Below are positions 26,756 through 35,434 of a DNA stretch of 64,000 nt, piece after piece (within the stretch, counting starts at the first letter, position 1; every line of letters begins with the position of its first letter). The notes under the pieces were generated by a model that saw only the letters and a list, made by a program, of their open reading frames with translations, was not told where the DNA came from and made no database searches. The stretch comes from Calditrichota bacterium. GTDB taxonomy: Bacteria; Zhuqueibacterota; Zhuqueibacteria; Zhuqueibacterales; Geothermadaptataceae. The stretch covers positions 310,001 through 374,000 of the forward strand of contig QQUE01000007.1 of NCBI GenBank assembly GCA_008501765.1. Reading direction: 5' to 3'. Position numbers and translations under genes: made by a program.

Positions 26756-26761
26756 ATAAAT

Positions 26762-28054
26762 TTAGTCATTTATGAGATCGAGTTTCAAAAAATGACACGA
26801 ACAAGAAATACACGGATCGTAATTACGAATTGCTTGTTCGCATTCCCATGTTAATTCCTTGGTCGATTTATCAAGTCGAGGAGGAACGAATTCATGCAGG
26901 TCTAACTCCATCGTGCGGAGATTTTGTGATGTTGGCGGCACAATCTTCGTCGTTCGGATATATCCCCGCGAATCAAGACGGTAGCGGTGATAAAGCGATC
27001 CGCGTGGCGCTTCAGTGATTGCATGCCCGATACCACCACAAATATCGTAATCGAGACATGGTTTTTCGGGCATTTCGAACATCTCCAAAATACGGATGGC
27101 CTCGTCGCAAGCCCATAAGGTTTCAACGGCACGTATTATTATACTTTTAAATGGATTATAGCACTCTTTTCCCAACCCGGCATCGCGTGCGGCCTGCTTG
27201 GCAATCGGTGAGAGTTTATCATAATTAAGCGTAAATCGCGCCAGAGGTCCAACGTGATAGGCGCCATTCCCCTTGCGCTTGGAGTGCAACGAAGTGGAGT
27301 GGGACATATGAATTTCTTCAAAATGGTCTTCATATTCATCCACGGCTATATCCAGGCCTTTATTTGAAATCAAACGTCCTTCATTCAACGCATATTCATC
27401 AGGATGGCTTAATGCAACAAACTCATAATCGCGTTCAAAATCAGGAAAGTTGAGGGTACTGGTAAATTTCACCACATCGACAGCTGTGTCGCGAGCCCAT
27501 TTTAGATCATCGAGAAGATCCATGAACTTTTTCTTTGCCGGAATTTTGTACCAGCCGCCGATTCGTGCATTTATCGGATGAATTTCCCGGCCTCCAAGCA
27601 AATTGACAATGTTGTTGCCTATTTTCTTGAGTCTCAATCCAGCTTTGACAATTTCGGGATGATCGCCCGCCATTTGAATAGCATCCTGGTACCCGAGAAA
27701 ATCCGGGGCGTGTAACATGTAGGCATGCAAAACATGGCTTTCAATCCATTCTCCGCAATAGAGAAGGCGCCGTAATTCACGCATATAGCCAGTTACTTTC
27801 AAACCGAAAACAGCTTCCATGGCATGAATCGAACTCATTTGATAGGCCACGGGACAAATACCACAAATTCGAGCCGTGATATCCGGCGCTTCTGAATATT
27901 TTCGGCCGCGCAAAAAACCTTCAAAATAGCGCGGTGGTTCAAAAATATTCAATTTTAGATCAGCAATTTTTCCGTTTTTAATCCGTATTTTGAGTCCACC
28001 TTCGCCTTCCACTCTGGCCAGGTAGTCTACTTTGATTGTTTTGTCAGTCTTCAT
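26762..28054 (-). CDS. hydA: NiFe hydrogenase large (alpha) subunit, group 3b-type
   Basis: This 430-residue catalytic subunit has the proximal nickel motif RICGIC (Cys64 and Cys67) and the distal motif DPCISCSCH (Cys415, Cys418, His421). [14 protein letters not shown]-like sequence opens it as in other large subunits. Only nine residues (FLKLDLIND) follow His421 and would be cut off by the endopeptidase. I start at ATG 28054, which overlaps the small-subunit gene by 11 bases; the longer upstream frame is only the small-subunit gene read in another frame. The subunit set (large, small, FAD reductase, Fe-S beta) is that of cytosolic NADP-linked group 3b hydrogenases, also called sulfhydrogenases, which couple H2 and NADP(H) and may reduce sulfur. 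The symbol follows the Pyrococcus naming. Confidence 0.92.
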   Translation of the reverse strand: MKTDKTIKVDYLARVEGEGGLKIRIKNGKIADLKLNIFEPPRYFEGFLRGRKYSEAPDITARICGICPVAYQMSSIHAMEAVFGLKVTGYMRELRRLLYCGEWIESHVLHAYMLHAPDFLGYQDAIQMAGDHPEIVKAGLRLKKIGNNIVNLLGGREIHPINARIGGWYKIPAKKKFMDLLDDLKWARDTAVDVVKFTSTLNFPDFERDYEFVALSHPDEYALNEGRLISNKGLDIAVDEYEDHFEEIHMSHSTSLHSKRKGNGAYHVGPLARFTLNYDKLSPIAKQAARDAGLGKECYNPFKSIIIRAVETLWACDEAIRILEMFEMPEKPCLDYDICGGIGHAITEAPRGSLYHRYRLDSRGYIRTTKIVPPTSQNLRTMELDLHEFVPPRLDKSTKELTWECEQAIRNYDPCISCSCHFLKLDLIND

Positions 28055-28823
28055 GAGCTTCACTCTCTTTCCGGAAGGGTTCGGCGTAGGCGTAGAATCC
28101 ACGGAATGCCCGGACGACATCGTCGTTTTTAGCACCCAGCTCTTTCCATTTTTTAGCCAAGGATGTTGTTTGCGGTGTTTCTTTGGGGCCAAAACATCCA
28201 AAGCACCCTCGATTATAAGATGGACACAATGCATCACAACCCGCATGGGTTACCGGGCCCAGGCACAGCGTATTATGGGCAACCATCACACACACATTTC
28301 CTTTGCGCTTGCATTCCATGCAAACACTATAGGACGGTGTGACCGGTTTGCGGCCATGCAACAGAGCGCTGCACACTTCGACTAACTGATATTTATTTAT
28401 CGGGCAGCCATGTAGCTCAAAATCGACATAAACATGATCGCGGATAGGTGTTGATTTATTGAGAGTTGAAATGTAATTAGGATGGGCGTAAACCATCGAG
28501 GTAAATCGTGATACATCGGTAAAATTTCGCAATGCCTGAATTCCACCGCTCGTTGCACAGGCGCCAATTGTCATCAGAAATTTTGATTGTCGGCGAATTT
28601 TGTGTATTCTTTCAGCATCGTGGGATGTTGTAATCGAACCTTCCACCAAAGAAATATCATATTTCCCCTTAATTACAGCACGGGATGCCTCAGGGAAATT
28701 CGCTATTTGAATAACATTGGCAAACGCCAGTAATTCATCTTCACAATCCAGCAGGCTCAATTGACAGCCATCACACGAGGCAAATTTCCATACGGCCAGT
28801 TTTGGTTTTATATTCCGGCTCAT
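28044..28823 (-). CDS. hydD: NiFe hydrogenase small (delta) subunit, group 3b-type
   Basis: The 259-residue electron-transfer subunit begins [23 protein letters not shown], with the first two cysteines of the proximal 4Fe-4S cluster. [15 protein letters not shown] and a Cys-rich tail follow ([39 protein letters not shown]), enough ligands for three clusters. No twin-arginine signal is present, which agrees with a cytosolic enzyme. It follows the FAD subunit gene after 2 bases and overlaps the large-subunit start. Length and motif order match the delta subunit of Pyrococcus-type sulfhydrogenases. Confidence 0.92.
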   Translation of the reverse strand: MSRNIKPKLAVWKFASCDGCQLSLLDCEDELLAFANVIQIANFPEASRAVIKGKYDISLVEGSITTSHDAERIHKIRRQSKFLMTIGACATSGGIQALRNFTDVSRFTSMVYAHPNYISTLNKSTPIRDHVYVDFELHGCPINKYQLVEVCSALLHGRKPVTPSYSVCMECKRKGNVCVMVAHNTLCLGPVTHAGCDALCPSYNRGCFGCFGPKETPQTTSLAKKWKELGAKNDDVVRAFRGFYAYAEPFRKESEAHED

Positions 28824-28825
28824 AA

Positions 28826-29665
28826 TTAAACCTCCCAGACTTCAAATAATTTTGCAATTTTGTCGTAACGAAAAACAGGCCCATCTTTGCATACAAACTC
28901 AGCTCCGAACTGGCAATGGCCGCACATCCCGATTCCACATTTCATGTTTCGCTCTGTGGAGACAAAAATACTTTCGTCTGGAATGCCACGCTTTTGCATT
29001 TCTAGAATAGTGAAACGCATCATAACCTCTGGTCCACAAGCCATTGCAACGGCGTTATGCGGATCAAAAGGAGCACGTGCAACTAATTTAGTTACGACAC
29101 CAACGTTGCCATCCCATTCGCCTACAGCACGATCTACGGTTACAAATGATAAAATATTATGGACTTCAGACCATTTTGCGATTTCTTTCGGATAAAGAAT
29201 ATCTTGCGGTGTCCTCGTTCCATAAAGCAGGACGACATTGTTGTAATCACCTCTATTCGCAATAATATGATTGATCACAGGCCGGATTGGAGCCAATCCA
29301 ATTCCACCAGCTACAAGGATGACATCCTTGCCTTTGGCAAGTTCAACGGGCCATGGATTGCCGTAAGGTCCACGGACGCCAACCTGGTCGCCAATGCGCA
29401 ATTTTCGCATGGCTTTTGTAACTGTTCCAACGACGCGTGTTGTGTGAACAAGTTTGTCTTTAGAGCACGGATCTCCCGAAATTGAAATAGGAATTTCACC
29501 AACGCCGAAAACGTAGAGCATATTAAACTGGCCGGGTTCAAAATCCAGATTCAAAATACCTTTGGAAGGTTGTAATTCAAGAGTAAAAGTATCGTCAGTT
29601 TCTGTTTTTATTCGTGATATGCTGAAATTGTCAGGCAGCATTGGATTCACATTTTGGTCGCTCAT
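28826..29665 (-). CDS. hydG: Hydrogenase FAD/NAD(P)H-binding reductase (gamma) subunit
   Basis: The 279-residue protein is a ferredoxin-NADP-reductase-type flavoprotein. An FAD domain (about 10-105, with [13 protein letters not shown] and RGPYGNPWP) is followed by an NAD(P) domain opening [17 protein letters not shown]. The C-terminal 2Fe-2S site is [12 protein letters not shown] with a fourth Cys in EFVCKDGP, as in PyrK-like proteins. It carries electrons between the hydrogenase clusters and NADP(H). It sits between the cyclic-nucleotide-binding-fold gene (14 bases upstream) and the small subunit gene (2 bases downstream). Confidence 0.92.
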   Translation of the reverse strand: MSDQNVNPMLPDNFSISRIKTETDDTFTLELQPSKGILNLDFEPGQFNMLYVFGVGEIPISISGDPCSKDKLVHTTRVVGTVTKAMRKLRIGDQVGVRGPYGNPWPVELAKGKDVILVAGGIGLAPIRPVINHIIANRGDYNNVVLLYGTRTPQDILYPKEIAKWSEVHNILSFVTVDRAVGEWDGNVGVVTKLVARAPFDPHNAVAMACGPEVMMRFTILEMQKRGIPDESIFVSTERNMKCGIGMCGHCQFGAEFVCKDGPVFRYDKIAKLFEVWEV

Positions 29666-29678
29666 AAATTATGTCCTT

Positions 29679-30140
29679 TCAACCATTTGCGCTATAAACG
29701 TCCATTAATTGTAAACGGGTTGACTGGAGACGATCTGCTAAAATCTGCGAAAATCGTTTTAATATTTCATAGCCAAACAAACGGTCGTTGATACATTTGG
29801 CACGCAAACAAGAACCATCGACCGCAATTGCGGCGACATCTGTTTTCGCCTGGGCATTAAATTGCCAGCGATATGGAGGAAATAGCCATGACCAGCCAAG
29901 AACCTGATCGCTATTCAACGTCATAATGGTAACCGGGCCGCGTTGCGGCATGTGGATGTCCAGAGCCACCTTTCCTTCGCGGATAAAATAGAACTTGTCT
30001 GCGTCACGACCTTCGCGGCAAATAAAATCACCGGCAGAAAAATGAACATTTGACGCACACCCAACGATTTGCTTGACAAATTCGGGCTCTAAATTAACTA
30101 AAAAATTGTGTTCGGTTAAAAATCTTTCCAACGTTTCCAT
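29679..30140 (-). CDS. Stand-alone cyclic-nucleotide-binding-fold protein in hydrogenase operon
   Basis: The 153-residue protein is a Crp-type beta-roll domain (about 15-130, with FSAGDFICREGRDADKFYFIREGKVAL) without a DNA-binding helix-turn-helix. The usual phosphate-binding cassette (FGE...RxA) is replaced by VLGWSWLFPPYRWQF, so cAMP or cGMP binding is doubtful. It is inside the hydrogenase operon, 21 bases after hydB and 13 before hydG, so it is surely co-expressed. A regulatory or structural accessory role, perhaps sensing a ligand or docking on the enzyme, is inference. Similar small proteins occur in some other group 3b operons as far as I recall. Confidence 0.85.
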   Translation of the reverse strand: METLERFLTEHNFLVNLEPEFVKQIVGCASNVHFSAGDFICREGRDADKFYFIREGKVALDIHMPQRGPVTIMTLNSDQVLGWSWLFPPYRWQFNAQAKTDVAAIAVDGSCLRAKCINDRLFGYEILKRFSQILADRLQSTRLQLMDVYSANG

Positions 30141-30161
30141 AATACATACTCCTTTTAATTT

Positions 30162-31304
30162 TTAAACTGGAGTCTTTGATTTACGTAAATTCTGAATCTC
30201 CTGGGTAATATCGATTCCAACAGGGCACCATGTAATACAACGACCGCAACCAACACAACCCGACTCATCGAACTGGTCATGCCAGGCCGCAAATTTATGA
30301 GTGATCCAATGACGATACCTGTTTGCTGCTGAAGGTCGCACACTTCCACCATGGATGTATGAAAAATCCATCGTGAAACAGGAATCCCACCGCCGCCATC
30401 TTTCAGCTTCGGCGCCGGTTAAATCGGTGACGTCTTCAACATTTGTACAGAAACATGTAGGGCAAACCATTGTGCAATTGGCACAATTCATACATCGTTC
30501 TGCTATTTTAGTCCAAATAGAATTATCGTAATTATCATAAAACAAGGATTTAATGTCTGTGGTGTCGACATTTTTTTTCATCATTTTGCTGACTTCACGC
30601 ATTTTATCGCGAACAAATGAATCATCATCGACGCTGGCTTCTTCGAGTGCAGGCATACCAGCAAGAACAGAAGCGCCTTCATCGCTACCGATTTCCAGAT
30701 AGAAAAAATACCGGCCATTCTTCTTGATTTCTGTTAAGCTTAAATCATACCCGGATTTCGCATAAGGCCCTGTTTCCATCGAAGTACAGAAGCAGTTCCC
30801 ACCGGCTTTGGAGCAATTAACAGTTATGATGAGTGTTTGATCCCGGCGACTTTTGTAGGCTGTATCGATATAATCGCCTTGCAGAAATATTTTATCTTGT
30901 TTTTCGATGGCAGCAGCATCACATGAGCGGACGCCTAAAAAGGCTTGTTTGGGGATATTTCCATTAGATTCAGCAATACTAAAACCACTACCGTTCGTTT
31001 TAGCTTGCCACAACAACAAATTTGCCAGGTGCAATCGTTTTTTCCAAGAATGCGGGCTAACATTAAAATCAAAAAATAGGTTTTCTTCCGTTTTGTGAAG
31101 ACGATAAGAACCGGCATTTTGCTCATCAGTCCAGCCGGTTGGCAATTCGGAAGAAGAAGTTATCGTATCGAAAACAATTGCCTGGTCTTCAACGGTTGGA
31201 CCGATGATTTCATAGCCGGCTTTGTTTAAAGCCTGCAGGAATACATCGAATTCACCTGCCGGGAGAATCAATTGTTTTTCATATTTCTTTTTCTTCTTTT
31301 CCAT
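30162..31304 (-). CDS. hydB: Hydrogenase iron-sulfur (beta) subunit with two 4Fe-4S motifs
   Basis: This 380-residue protein resembles the beta subunit of sulfhydrogenases and anaerobic sulfite reductase subunit A. A long N-terminal domain includes GVRSCDAAAIEKQD and NCFCTSMETGP. Two ferredoxin-type clusters follow: CMNCANCTMVCPTCFC near 275-290 and CVGCGRCITWCPVGID near 347-362. It probably passes electrons within the complex or to sulfur/polysulfide. It is the first gene of the operon, preceded by a 900-base spacer that carries an FNR-like box 118 bases upstream of its ATG. Confidence 0.91.
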   Translation of the reverse strand: MEKKKKKYEKQLILPAGEFDVFLQALNKAGYEIIGPTVEDQAIVFDTITSSSELPTGWTDEQNAGSYRLHKTEENLFFDFNVSPHSWKKRLHLANLLLWQAKTNGSGFSIAESNGNIPKQAFLGVRSCDAAAIEKQDKIFLQGDYIDTAYKSRRDQTLIITVNCSKAGGNCFCTSMETGPYAKSGYDLSLTEIKKNGRYFFYLEIGSDEGASVLAGMPALEEASVDDDSFVRDKMREVSKMMKKNVDTTDIKSLFYDNYDNSIWTKIAERCMNCANCTMVCPTCFCTNVEDVTDLTGAEAERWRRWDSCFTMDFSYIHGGSVRPSAANRYRHWITHKFAAWHDQFDESGCVGCGRCITWCPVGIDITQEIQNLRKSKTPV

Positions 31305-31421
31305 AGTTTTCTTTTATATCCTTAATTAATTGAATATATTTGAGTAGATTCTGAACACAACCATCCGCATAATTCAATTTTTCTATAAACTCTTCTCTTT
31401 ATGTTTTGGGAGAACCTCCTT

Positions 31422-31435
31422 TTGATCTGGATCAC
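31422..31435. promoter_or_regulatory. FNR/CRP-type operator candidate
   Basis: TTGATCTGGATCAC matches the FNR box TTGAT-N4-ATCAA at nine of ten defined bases. It lies 118 bases upstream of the first hydrogenase gene and about 770 bases from hypB. This placement suits oxygen- or redox-dependent control of the hydrogenase; the regulator is not encoded in the window. Confidence 0.5.
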
Positions 31436-31499
31436 GATGAAATCAAACAAACAGATAAAATCTCATACCTATCCTGAAATATTCATAAAGCGCAGTGGA

Positions 31500-31587
31500 T
31501 GTGCCTGGCACTTAGTTGATTTTTATAAATTTAACAAAACAAAGTAGCTTTTAAAGGCTTTCATAACTTGTGGAAGTGCCAGGCACA
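31500..31587. repeat. Inverted repeat with TGTGCCTGGCACTT arms
   Basis: A 14-base arm at 31500-31513 is perfectly repeated in inverse at 31574-31587, with 60 bases between. Each arm is itself nearly palindromic (GTGCC-TGGCAC). Sequences of this type are common REP elements linked to Y1-type (RAYT) transposases in many environmental bacteria; no such transposase is in the window. Confidence 0.65.
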
Positions 31588-31987
31588 TTTTTATCAGTTT
31601 ATGAATAGACCAAGCTATAAAATGCAAAACGATAAAAAAAACAAGGCAGTTATTCGTGAAATATCCTCAAACACTGGCCTATTTTTTGGTTATCGGTTGG
31701 CAAAGCATATACCAAAATTAAATTGAGAATAGTTAACTGTTTATTTAAAGTTTAGGGAAGAACCGGCTTCAACCATATCTTAAAAACGGGAAAGTGTTCT
31801 CAATTATAAGAAATACTTAAGAAGTTACTGTATTCTTAAATACAGATTTAGCCATATTATGGCCTTAATGATAAATCGACTTAATTAAAAAAAGACAATA
31901 GTTTGCTTTAAATATTTTACGTTTATTAAACAACTAAACTTATAAATTTTATTAATTCAGACACGTGATTAATTATTGCACAATTTT

Positions 31988-32002
31988 TGATAAAAATTAT
32001 CA
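31988..32002. promoter_or_regulatory. Small palindrome upstream of hypB
   Basis: TGATAA and TTATCA form a perfect 6-base inverted repeat around AAA. It lies about 205 bases upstream of hypB. It could be an operator, but in such AT-rich sequence chance is a fair alternative. Confidence 0.25.
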
Positions 32003-32206
32003 TAATTACTTTCACCGTCACCATGAAATTATTGGCATATTTTAATGAGATGAGCACCGGACCAGAAACACCATATATCAGCATTTTTTTAATTTTTTTC
32101 ATAAAATTGTTTGTAAAACAAATGTTATTTTTTTATTAAGGATTGTGGAGAATTAATCAGGAAATCACTAAACAACAGGCACCACGAAAGTGAATTCGAG
32201 GAAATA

Positions 32207-32875
32207 ATGGAAAAAATTATTGTCGAAAAAAAAGTATTATCTGAAAACGATAAGCTCGCTGCAGAAATCCGTACTGAATTAACGTCACAGGGAATTCTAG
32301 CGTTAAATTTTGTCAGTTCCCCAGGCTCGGGTAAAACTTCACTTTTAGAAAATACGCTGAAAAGTATTGGTGATAAGCTGAAAATTGCTTTAATTGCCGG
32401 TGATGTACAGACTGAAAATGATGCCAATCGCCTGATTGCAGCGGGTGGTAAAAATGTATTTCCACTGGTAACAGGCGGTTCCTGTCATCTCGATGCAAAA
32501 ATGATCGACAAGATTTTGCCAAAAATCAATCTTGATGAACTTGATCTGCTTATTATCGAAAATGTAGGTAATTTAGTATGTCCCTCAAGTTATGATTTAG
32601 GTGAAGATATGAAAGTGGCGCTTATCAGCACGACAGAAGGCCACGACAAACCATTGAAATACCCGGGCATGTTTCGCCGTTCATCTATTATGATAATCAA
32701 TAAAATCGATTTACTTGGCACATCCGACTTTTCAGTCGATGAAGTGAAAAAAAATGCCCGGCAAATCAACGCCAATCTAAAGTTTTTTGAAACATCCTGC
32801 CGAACCGGAACGGGGCTTGAAATGTGGTTCCACTGGCTATTGAATGAAATAAAAACCAAAAAGAACCGTGTTTAA
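32207..32875 (+). CDS. hypB: Hydrogenase nickel incorporation protein HypB
   Basis: HypB is the GTPase and nickel chaperone for NiFe-hydrogenase maturation. The 222-residue protein has the P-loop NFVSSPGSGKTSLLE near 40-54, ALIAGDVQTENDANRL, GGSCHLDAKM with Cys and His of the metal site at the dimer interface, ENVGNLVCPSSYDLGED, and NKIDLLG for guanine binding. It lacks the histidine-rich N-terminal stretch and the CxxCGC motif of some HypB proteins, so it probably relies on a partner (HypA) for nickel storage. It starts the plus-strand hypB-hypF-hypE run, divergent from the hydrogenase genes. Confidence 0.95.
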   Translation: MEKIIVEKKVLSENDKLAAEIRTELTSQGILALNFVSSPGSGKTSLLENTLKSIGDKLKIALIAGDVQTENDANRLIAAGGKNVFPLVTGGSCHLDAKMIDKILPKINLDELDLLIIENVGNLVCPSSYDLGEDMKVALISTTEGHDKPLKYPGMFRRSSIMIINKIDLLGTSDFSVDEVKKNARQINANLKFFETSCRTGTGLEMWFHWLLNEIKTKKNRV

Positions 32876-32925
32876 ATTGGCATCATCCAACCGCCAGTTC
32901 TAACACGATTTAATAATAAAAAAGG

Positions 32926-35208
32926 ATGGCAACCGTGCAAAAACGGCAACAAATTCGAATTGATGGCATCGTCCAGGGTGTAGGATTTCGTCCGTTTGTG
33001 TTTCGACTGGCAAAATCACTTCAACTAACAGGATCGGTGCTCAATAGCAACACCGGTGTGCTCATCGAAGTGGAAGGATCAATTGACGATTTATCCAAGT
33101 TCCAAAGTCGTTTGCGCCAGGAAATGCCGCCGCTGGCACAAATTATCGATTTCCACAGCAGTGAAATCGCGGTGAAAAATGATGATCGCTTTATCATAAT
33201 GCAAAGTGAACACAAAGGTGAGTCATCCGTTCTAATTTCACCGGATATGAGCTTATGTGAAGATTGTTTAAATGAACTTCTCTCCCCTGCCGATCGCCGG
33301 TTTCAGTATCCGTTTCTAAATTGCACGAACTGCGGACCGCGTTTTACGATTATTGCAGGCATTCCCTACGATCGTCCCAAAACTTCGATGCATGTTTTTC
33401 CGATGTGTGAAAAATGTACATCCGAGTATCATGATCCTGCAGATCGACGGTTTCATGCGCAGCCCAACGCCTGCCCCGATTGTGGGCCACATTTGAAGAT
33501 TTATGACCGTGAGAAAAGGCAGGTAAATACTGAAAATCCGGTCAAACATGCGATAACATTACTGCGCTCCGGTCGCATTCTGGCAATTCGTGGTTTGGGT
33601 GGCTTTCATCTGGTTGTTGATGCGAAAAACGAAAAAGCTGTTGAAGAGCTGCGGCTTCGAAAAAATCGTGCAGAAAAGCCGTTCGCTCTTATGGCCGCGA
33701 ACACCGATGTAGTCGATAAATATTGTAAAATCACCCACCGGGAACGTGAAGCATTGCAACAGCAGACACGACCAATTCTCCTTCTACCGGCGAGACCAAG
33801 TTCAAATCTGCCAAAATCTATTGCGCCAAAAAGCAAATATTATGGATTTATGCTTCCTTATTTACCGATTCAGCATCTACTCTTGCAGGAAGATTTTGAA
33901 TTATTAGTGATGACCAGTGCAAATTTTAGCGACGAACCAATCGTCATTGGCAATGAACAGGCTTTCGAACAATTGCGGACACTGGCTGACTATTTTGTGA
34001 TCCACGATCGCGAAATATTGCAGCGCTGCGATGATTCGATCGCAATAATTTCAGCAGGCCAGCAGCGCCTTCTGCGTCGTGCCCGGGGCTATGTACCCGC
34101 ACCAATTATTATAAAAAACGAAACCAGTACGCCAATTCTTGCTGTGGGCGGAGAGTTAAAAAATACCGTCGCACTCAGCAAAGGCAAAAAAATAATGTTG
34201 AGCCAGCACATCGGCGATCTTGATAATCCGGAGGCCATGAATTTCTTTAAAAGTAGTATCAAACATTTACAGACTCTCCTCGAAATCGAACCGCAATATA
34301 TCGCCTGCGATATGCACCCGGAATATCTATCGACAAAATGGGCTTACGAGCAATTTCTTATCCCCAAAATTGAAGTGCAGCACCACCATGCCCACATGGC
34401 GTCGGTGATGGCAGAAAATGACAATACGCGTAAAACCATTGGAATTATTCTCGATGGAACAGGATACGGTATGGATCATACGATTTGGGGTGGAGAAATA
34501 ATTATCGGTGATCTGAAGGAAGTTTCCAGATTTGCGTGGTTTGAACCAGTTCCGTTGCCGGGCGGCAATGCCGCTATAAAAGAACCCTGGCGCATGGCCA
34601 TCAGTTACCTTCGTCACTCATTTGGTGATGCCATGCACAAATTAACCCTTCCGATACTGCGAGATACGAAACCAAATGATTTACAATTGCTCCTGCAAAT
34701 GCTCGAGAAAAAAGTGAATTCGCCCTTGACTTCAAGTTGTGGCCGTCTCTTCGATGCCGTCTCTGCAATTCTTGATATTTGCCCGAAAATAACTTATGAA
34801 GCACAGGCTGCTATCGAACTTGAGATGAGCGTAAAAACCGCGCTGCAACGCAATTTGGCTTATCCGGTTAAAATAGATAATTATTCCGGTGCTGTGAGTT
34901 TCGTGCCACTCATTCGCGAAGTGGTGAATGATAAAATTCAAAATGTGCCCAACGAGCAAATTGCAGCCCGTTTTCACGTTACCTTGGCCGAGATTCTTGT
35001 GTCGCTGGCTATTAATGCGCGCAAAGAAGCAGGCATATCACAGGTCGGTTTGAGCGGCGGCGTGTTCCAAAACTTCACCCTTTTTAATTATTTGAATGAG
35101 CGCTTACGCGGCGAGGGATTTCATGTTTTAACGCATTCAAAAGTCCCACCCAACGACGGTGGAATTAGCCTTGGGCAGATAGCGGTGGCGAACGCTAAAC
35201 TCTCTTAA
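32926..35208 (+). CDS. hypF: Carbamoyltransferase HypF
   Basis: HypF activates carbamoyl phosphate and transfers the carbamoyl group to the C-terminal Cys of HypE on the way to the cyanide ligands of the active site. The 760-residue protein has all expected domains: acylphosphatase-like (about 5-95, with GIVQGVGFRPFVFRLA), zinc-finger region (CEDCLNELLSPADRRF, CTNCGPRFTI, CEKC, CPDCG), YrdC-like (about 200-390) and Kae1-like (about 400-755, with VQHHHAHMASVMAE and VGLSGGVFQNFTLFN). It starts 50 bases after hypB. Confidence 0.96.
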   Translation: MATVQKRQQIRIDGIVQGVGFRPFVFRLAKSLQLTGSVLNSNTGVLIEVEGSIDDLSKFQSRLRQEMPPLAQIIDFHSSEIAVKNDDRFIIMQSEHKGESSVLISPDMSLCEDCLNELLSPADRRFQYPFLNCTNCGPRFTIIAGIPYDRPKTSMHVFPMCEKCTSEYHDPADRRFHAQPNACPDCGPHLKIYDREKRQVNTENPVKHAITLLRSGRILAIRGLGGFHLVVDAKNEKAVEELRLRKNRAEKPFALMAANTDVVDKYCKITHREREALQQQTRPILLLPARPSSNLPKSIAPKSKYYGFMLPYLPIQHLLLQEDFELLVMTSANFSDEPIVIGNEQAFEQLRTLADYFVIHDREILQRCDDSIAIISAGQQRLLRRARGYVPAPIIIKNETSTPILAVGGELKNTVALSKGKKIMLSQHIGDLDNPEAMNFFKSSIKHLQTLLEIEPQYIACDMHPEYLSTKWAYEQFLIPKIEVQHHHAHMASVMAENDNTRKTIGIILDGTGYGMDHTIWGGEIIIGDLKEVSRFAWFEPVPLPGGNAAIKEPWRMAISYLRHSFGDAMHKLTLPILRDTKPNDLQLLLQMLEKKVNSPLTSSCGRLFDAVSAILDICPKITYEAQAAIELEMSVKTALQRNLAYPVKIDNYSGAVSFVPLIREVVNDKIQNVPNEQIAARFHVTLAEILVSLAINARKEAGISQVGLSGGVFQNFTLFNYLNERLRGEGFHVLTHSKVPPNDGGISLGQIAVANAKLS

Positions 35209-35434
35209 CCTGTTTTATTTATAAATTTTTACGCTTTAATATAAATTGCTTAAAAAAAAGTTTTTTTAAAAGAGTCCCAGAGTTTTGTTTTTTATATCTT
35301 TAATCGCTTTCTTTGTGGGCTTTGTGACGCTGCGAGAGCTTTATTCAGGTTAAAAAGCAGGCAAATTTTATCGATTTTTCATCCTCAAAAAAATTGCTGA
35401 ATTTCAGTCCAAACTGGATCCAACAGGAGATTTT
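35209..35434. other. Spacer between hypF and hypE
   Basis: This 226-base AT-rich spacer has no open frame that could be hypC. It contains the repeat segment 35307-35351 shared with the spacer downstream of the response regulator gene. Confidence 0.45.
35307..35351. repeat. Short dispersed repeat, second copy
   Basis: CTTTCTTTGTGGGCTTTGTG followed by GCGAGAGCTTTATTCAGGTT parallels 25855-25899 (TTTCTTTGCGGACTTAGTG, GTGAGAATTATTCAG). Both copies lie downstream of a plus-strand gene. Confidence 0.5.

Larger units (their letters stand above)
26465..26761. other. Spacer between hydrogenase large subunit and its protease
   Basis: This 297-base spacer contains a REP-like element (26535-26633) and a hairpin right after the large-subunit stop codon (26724-26755). 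No open frame is seen. Confidence 0.55.
31305..32206. other. Regulatory spacer between hydrogenase operon and hypB
   Basis: This 902-base divergent spacer is the longest non-coding stretch in the hydrogen module. It holds an FNR/CRP-like palindrome (31422-31435), a long inverted repeat with TGTGCCTGGCACTT arms (31500-31587) and a small palindrome (31988-32002). No open frame of 60 codons or more is present, and there is no hypA, hypC or hypD in it. Promoters for both directions should lie here. Confidence 0.6.

Noticed and set aside
28055-28246. N-terminal extension of the hydrogenase large subunit by 64 residues
   Set aside because: The added sequence is the small-subunit gene in another frame and resembles no hydrogenase; the family start fits ATG 28054.
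31305-32206. hypA, hypC or hypD hidden in the long spacer or between hypF and hypE
   Set aside because: No frame of suitable length or with a CxxC or HypC N-terminal motif was found on either strand.
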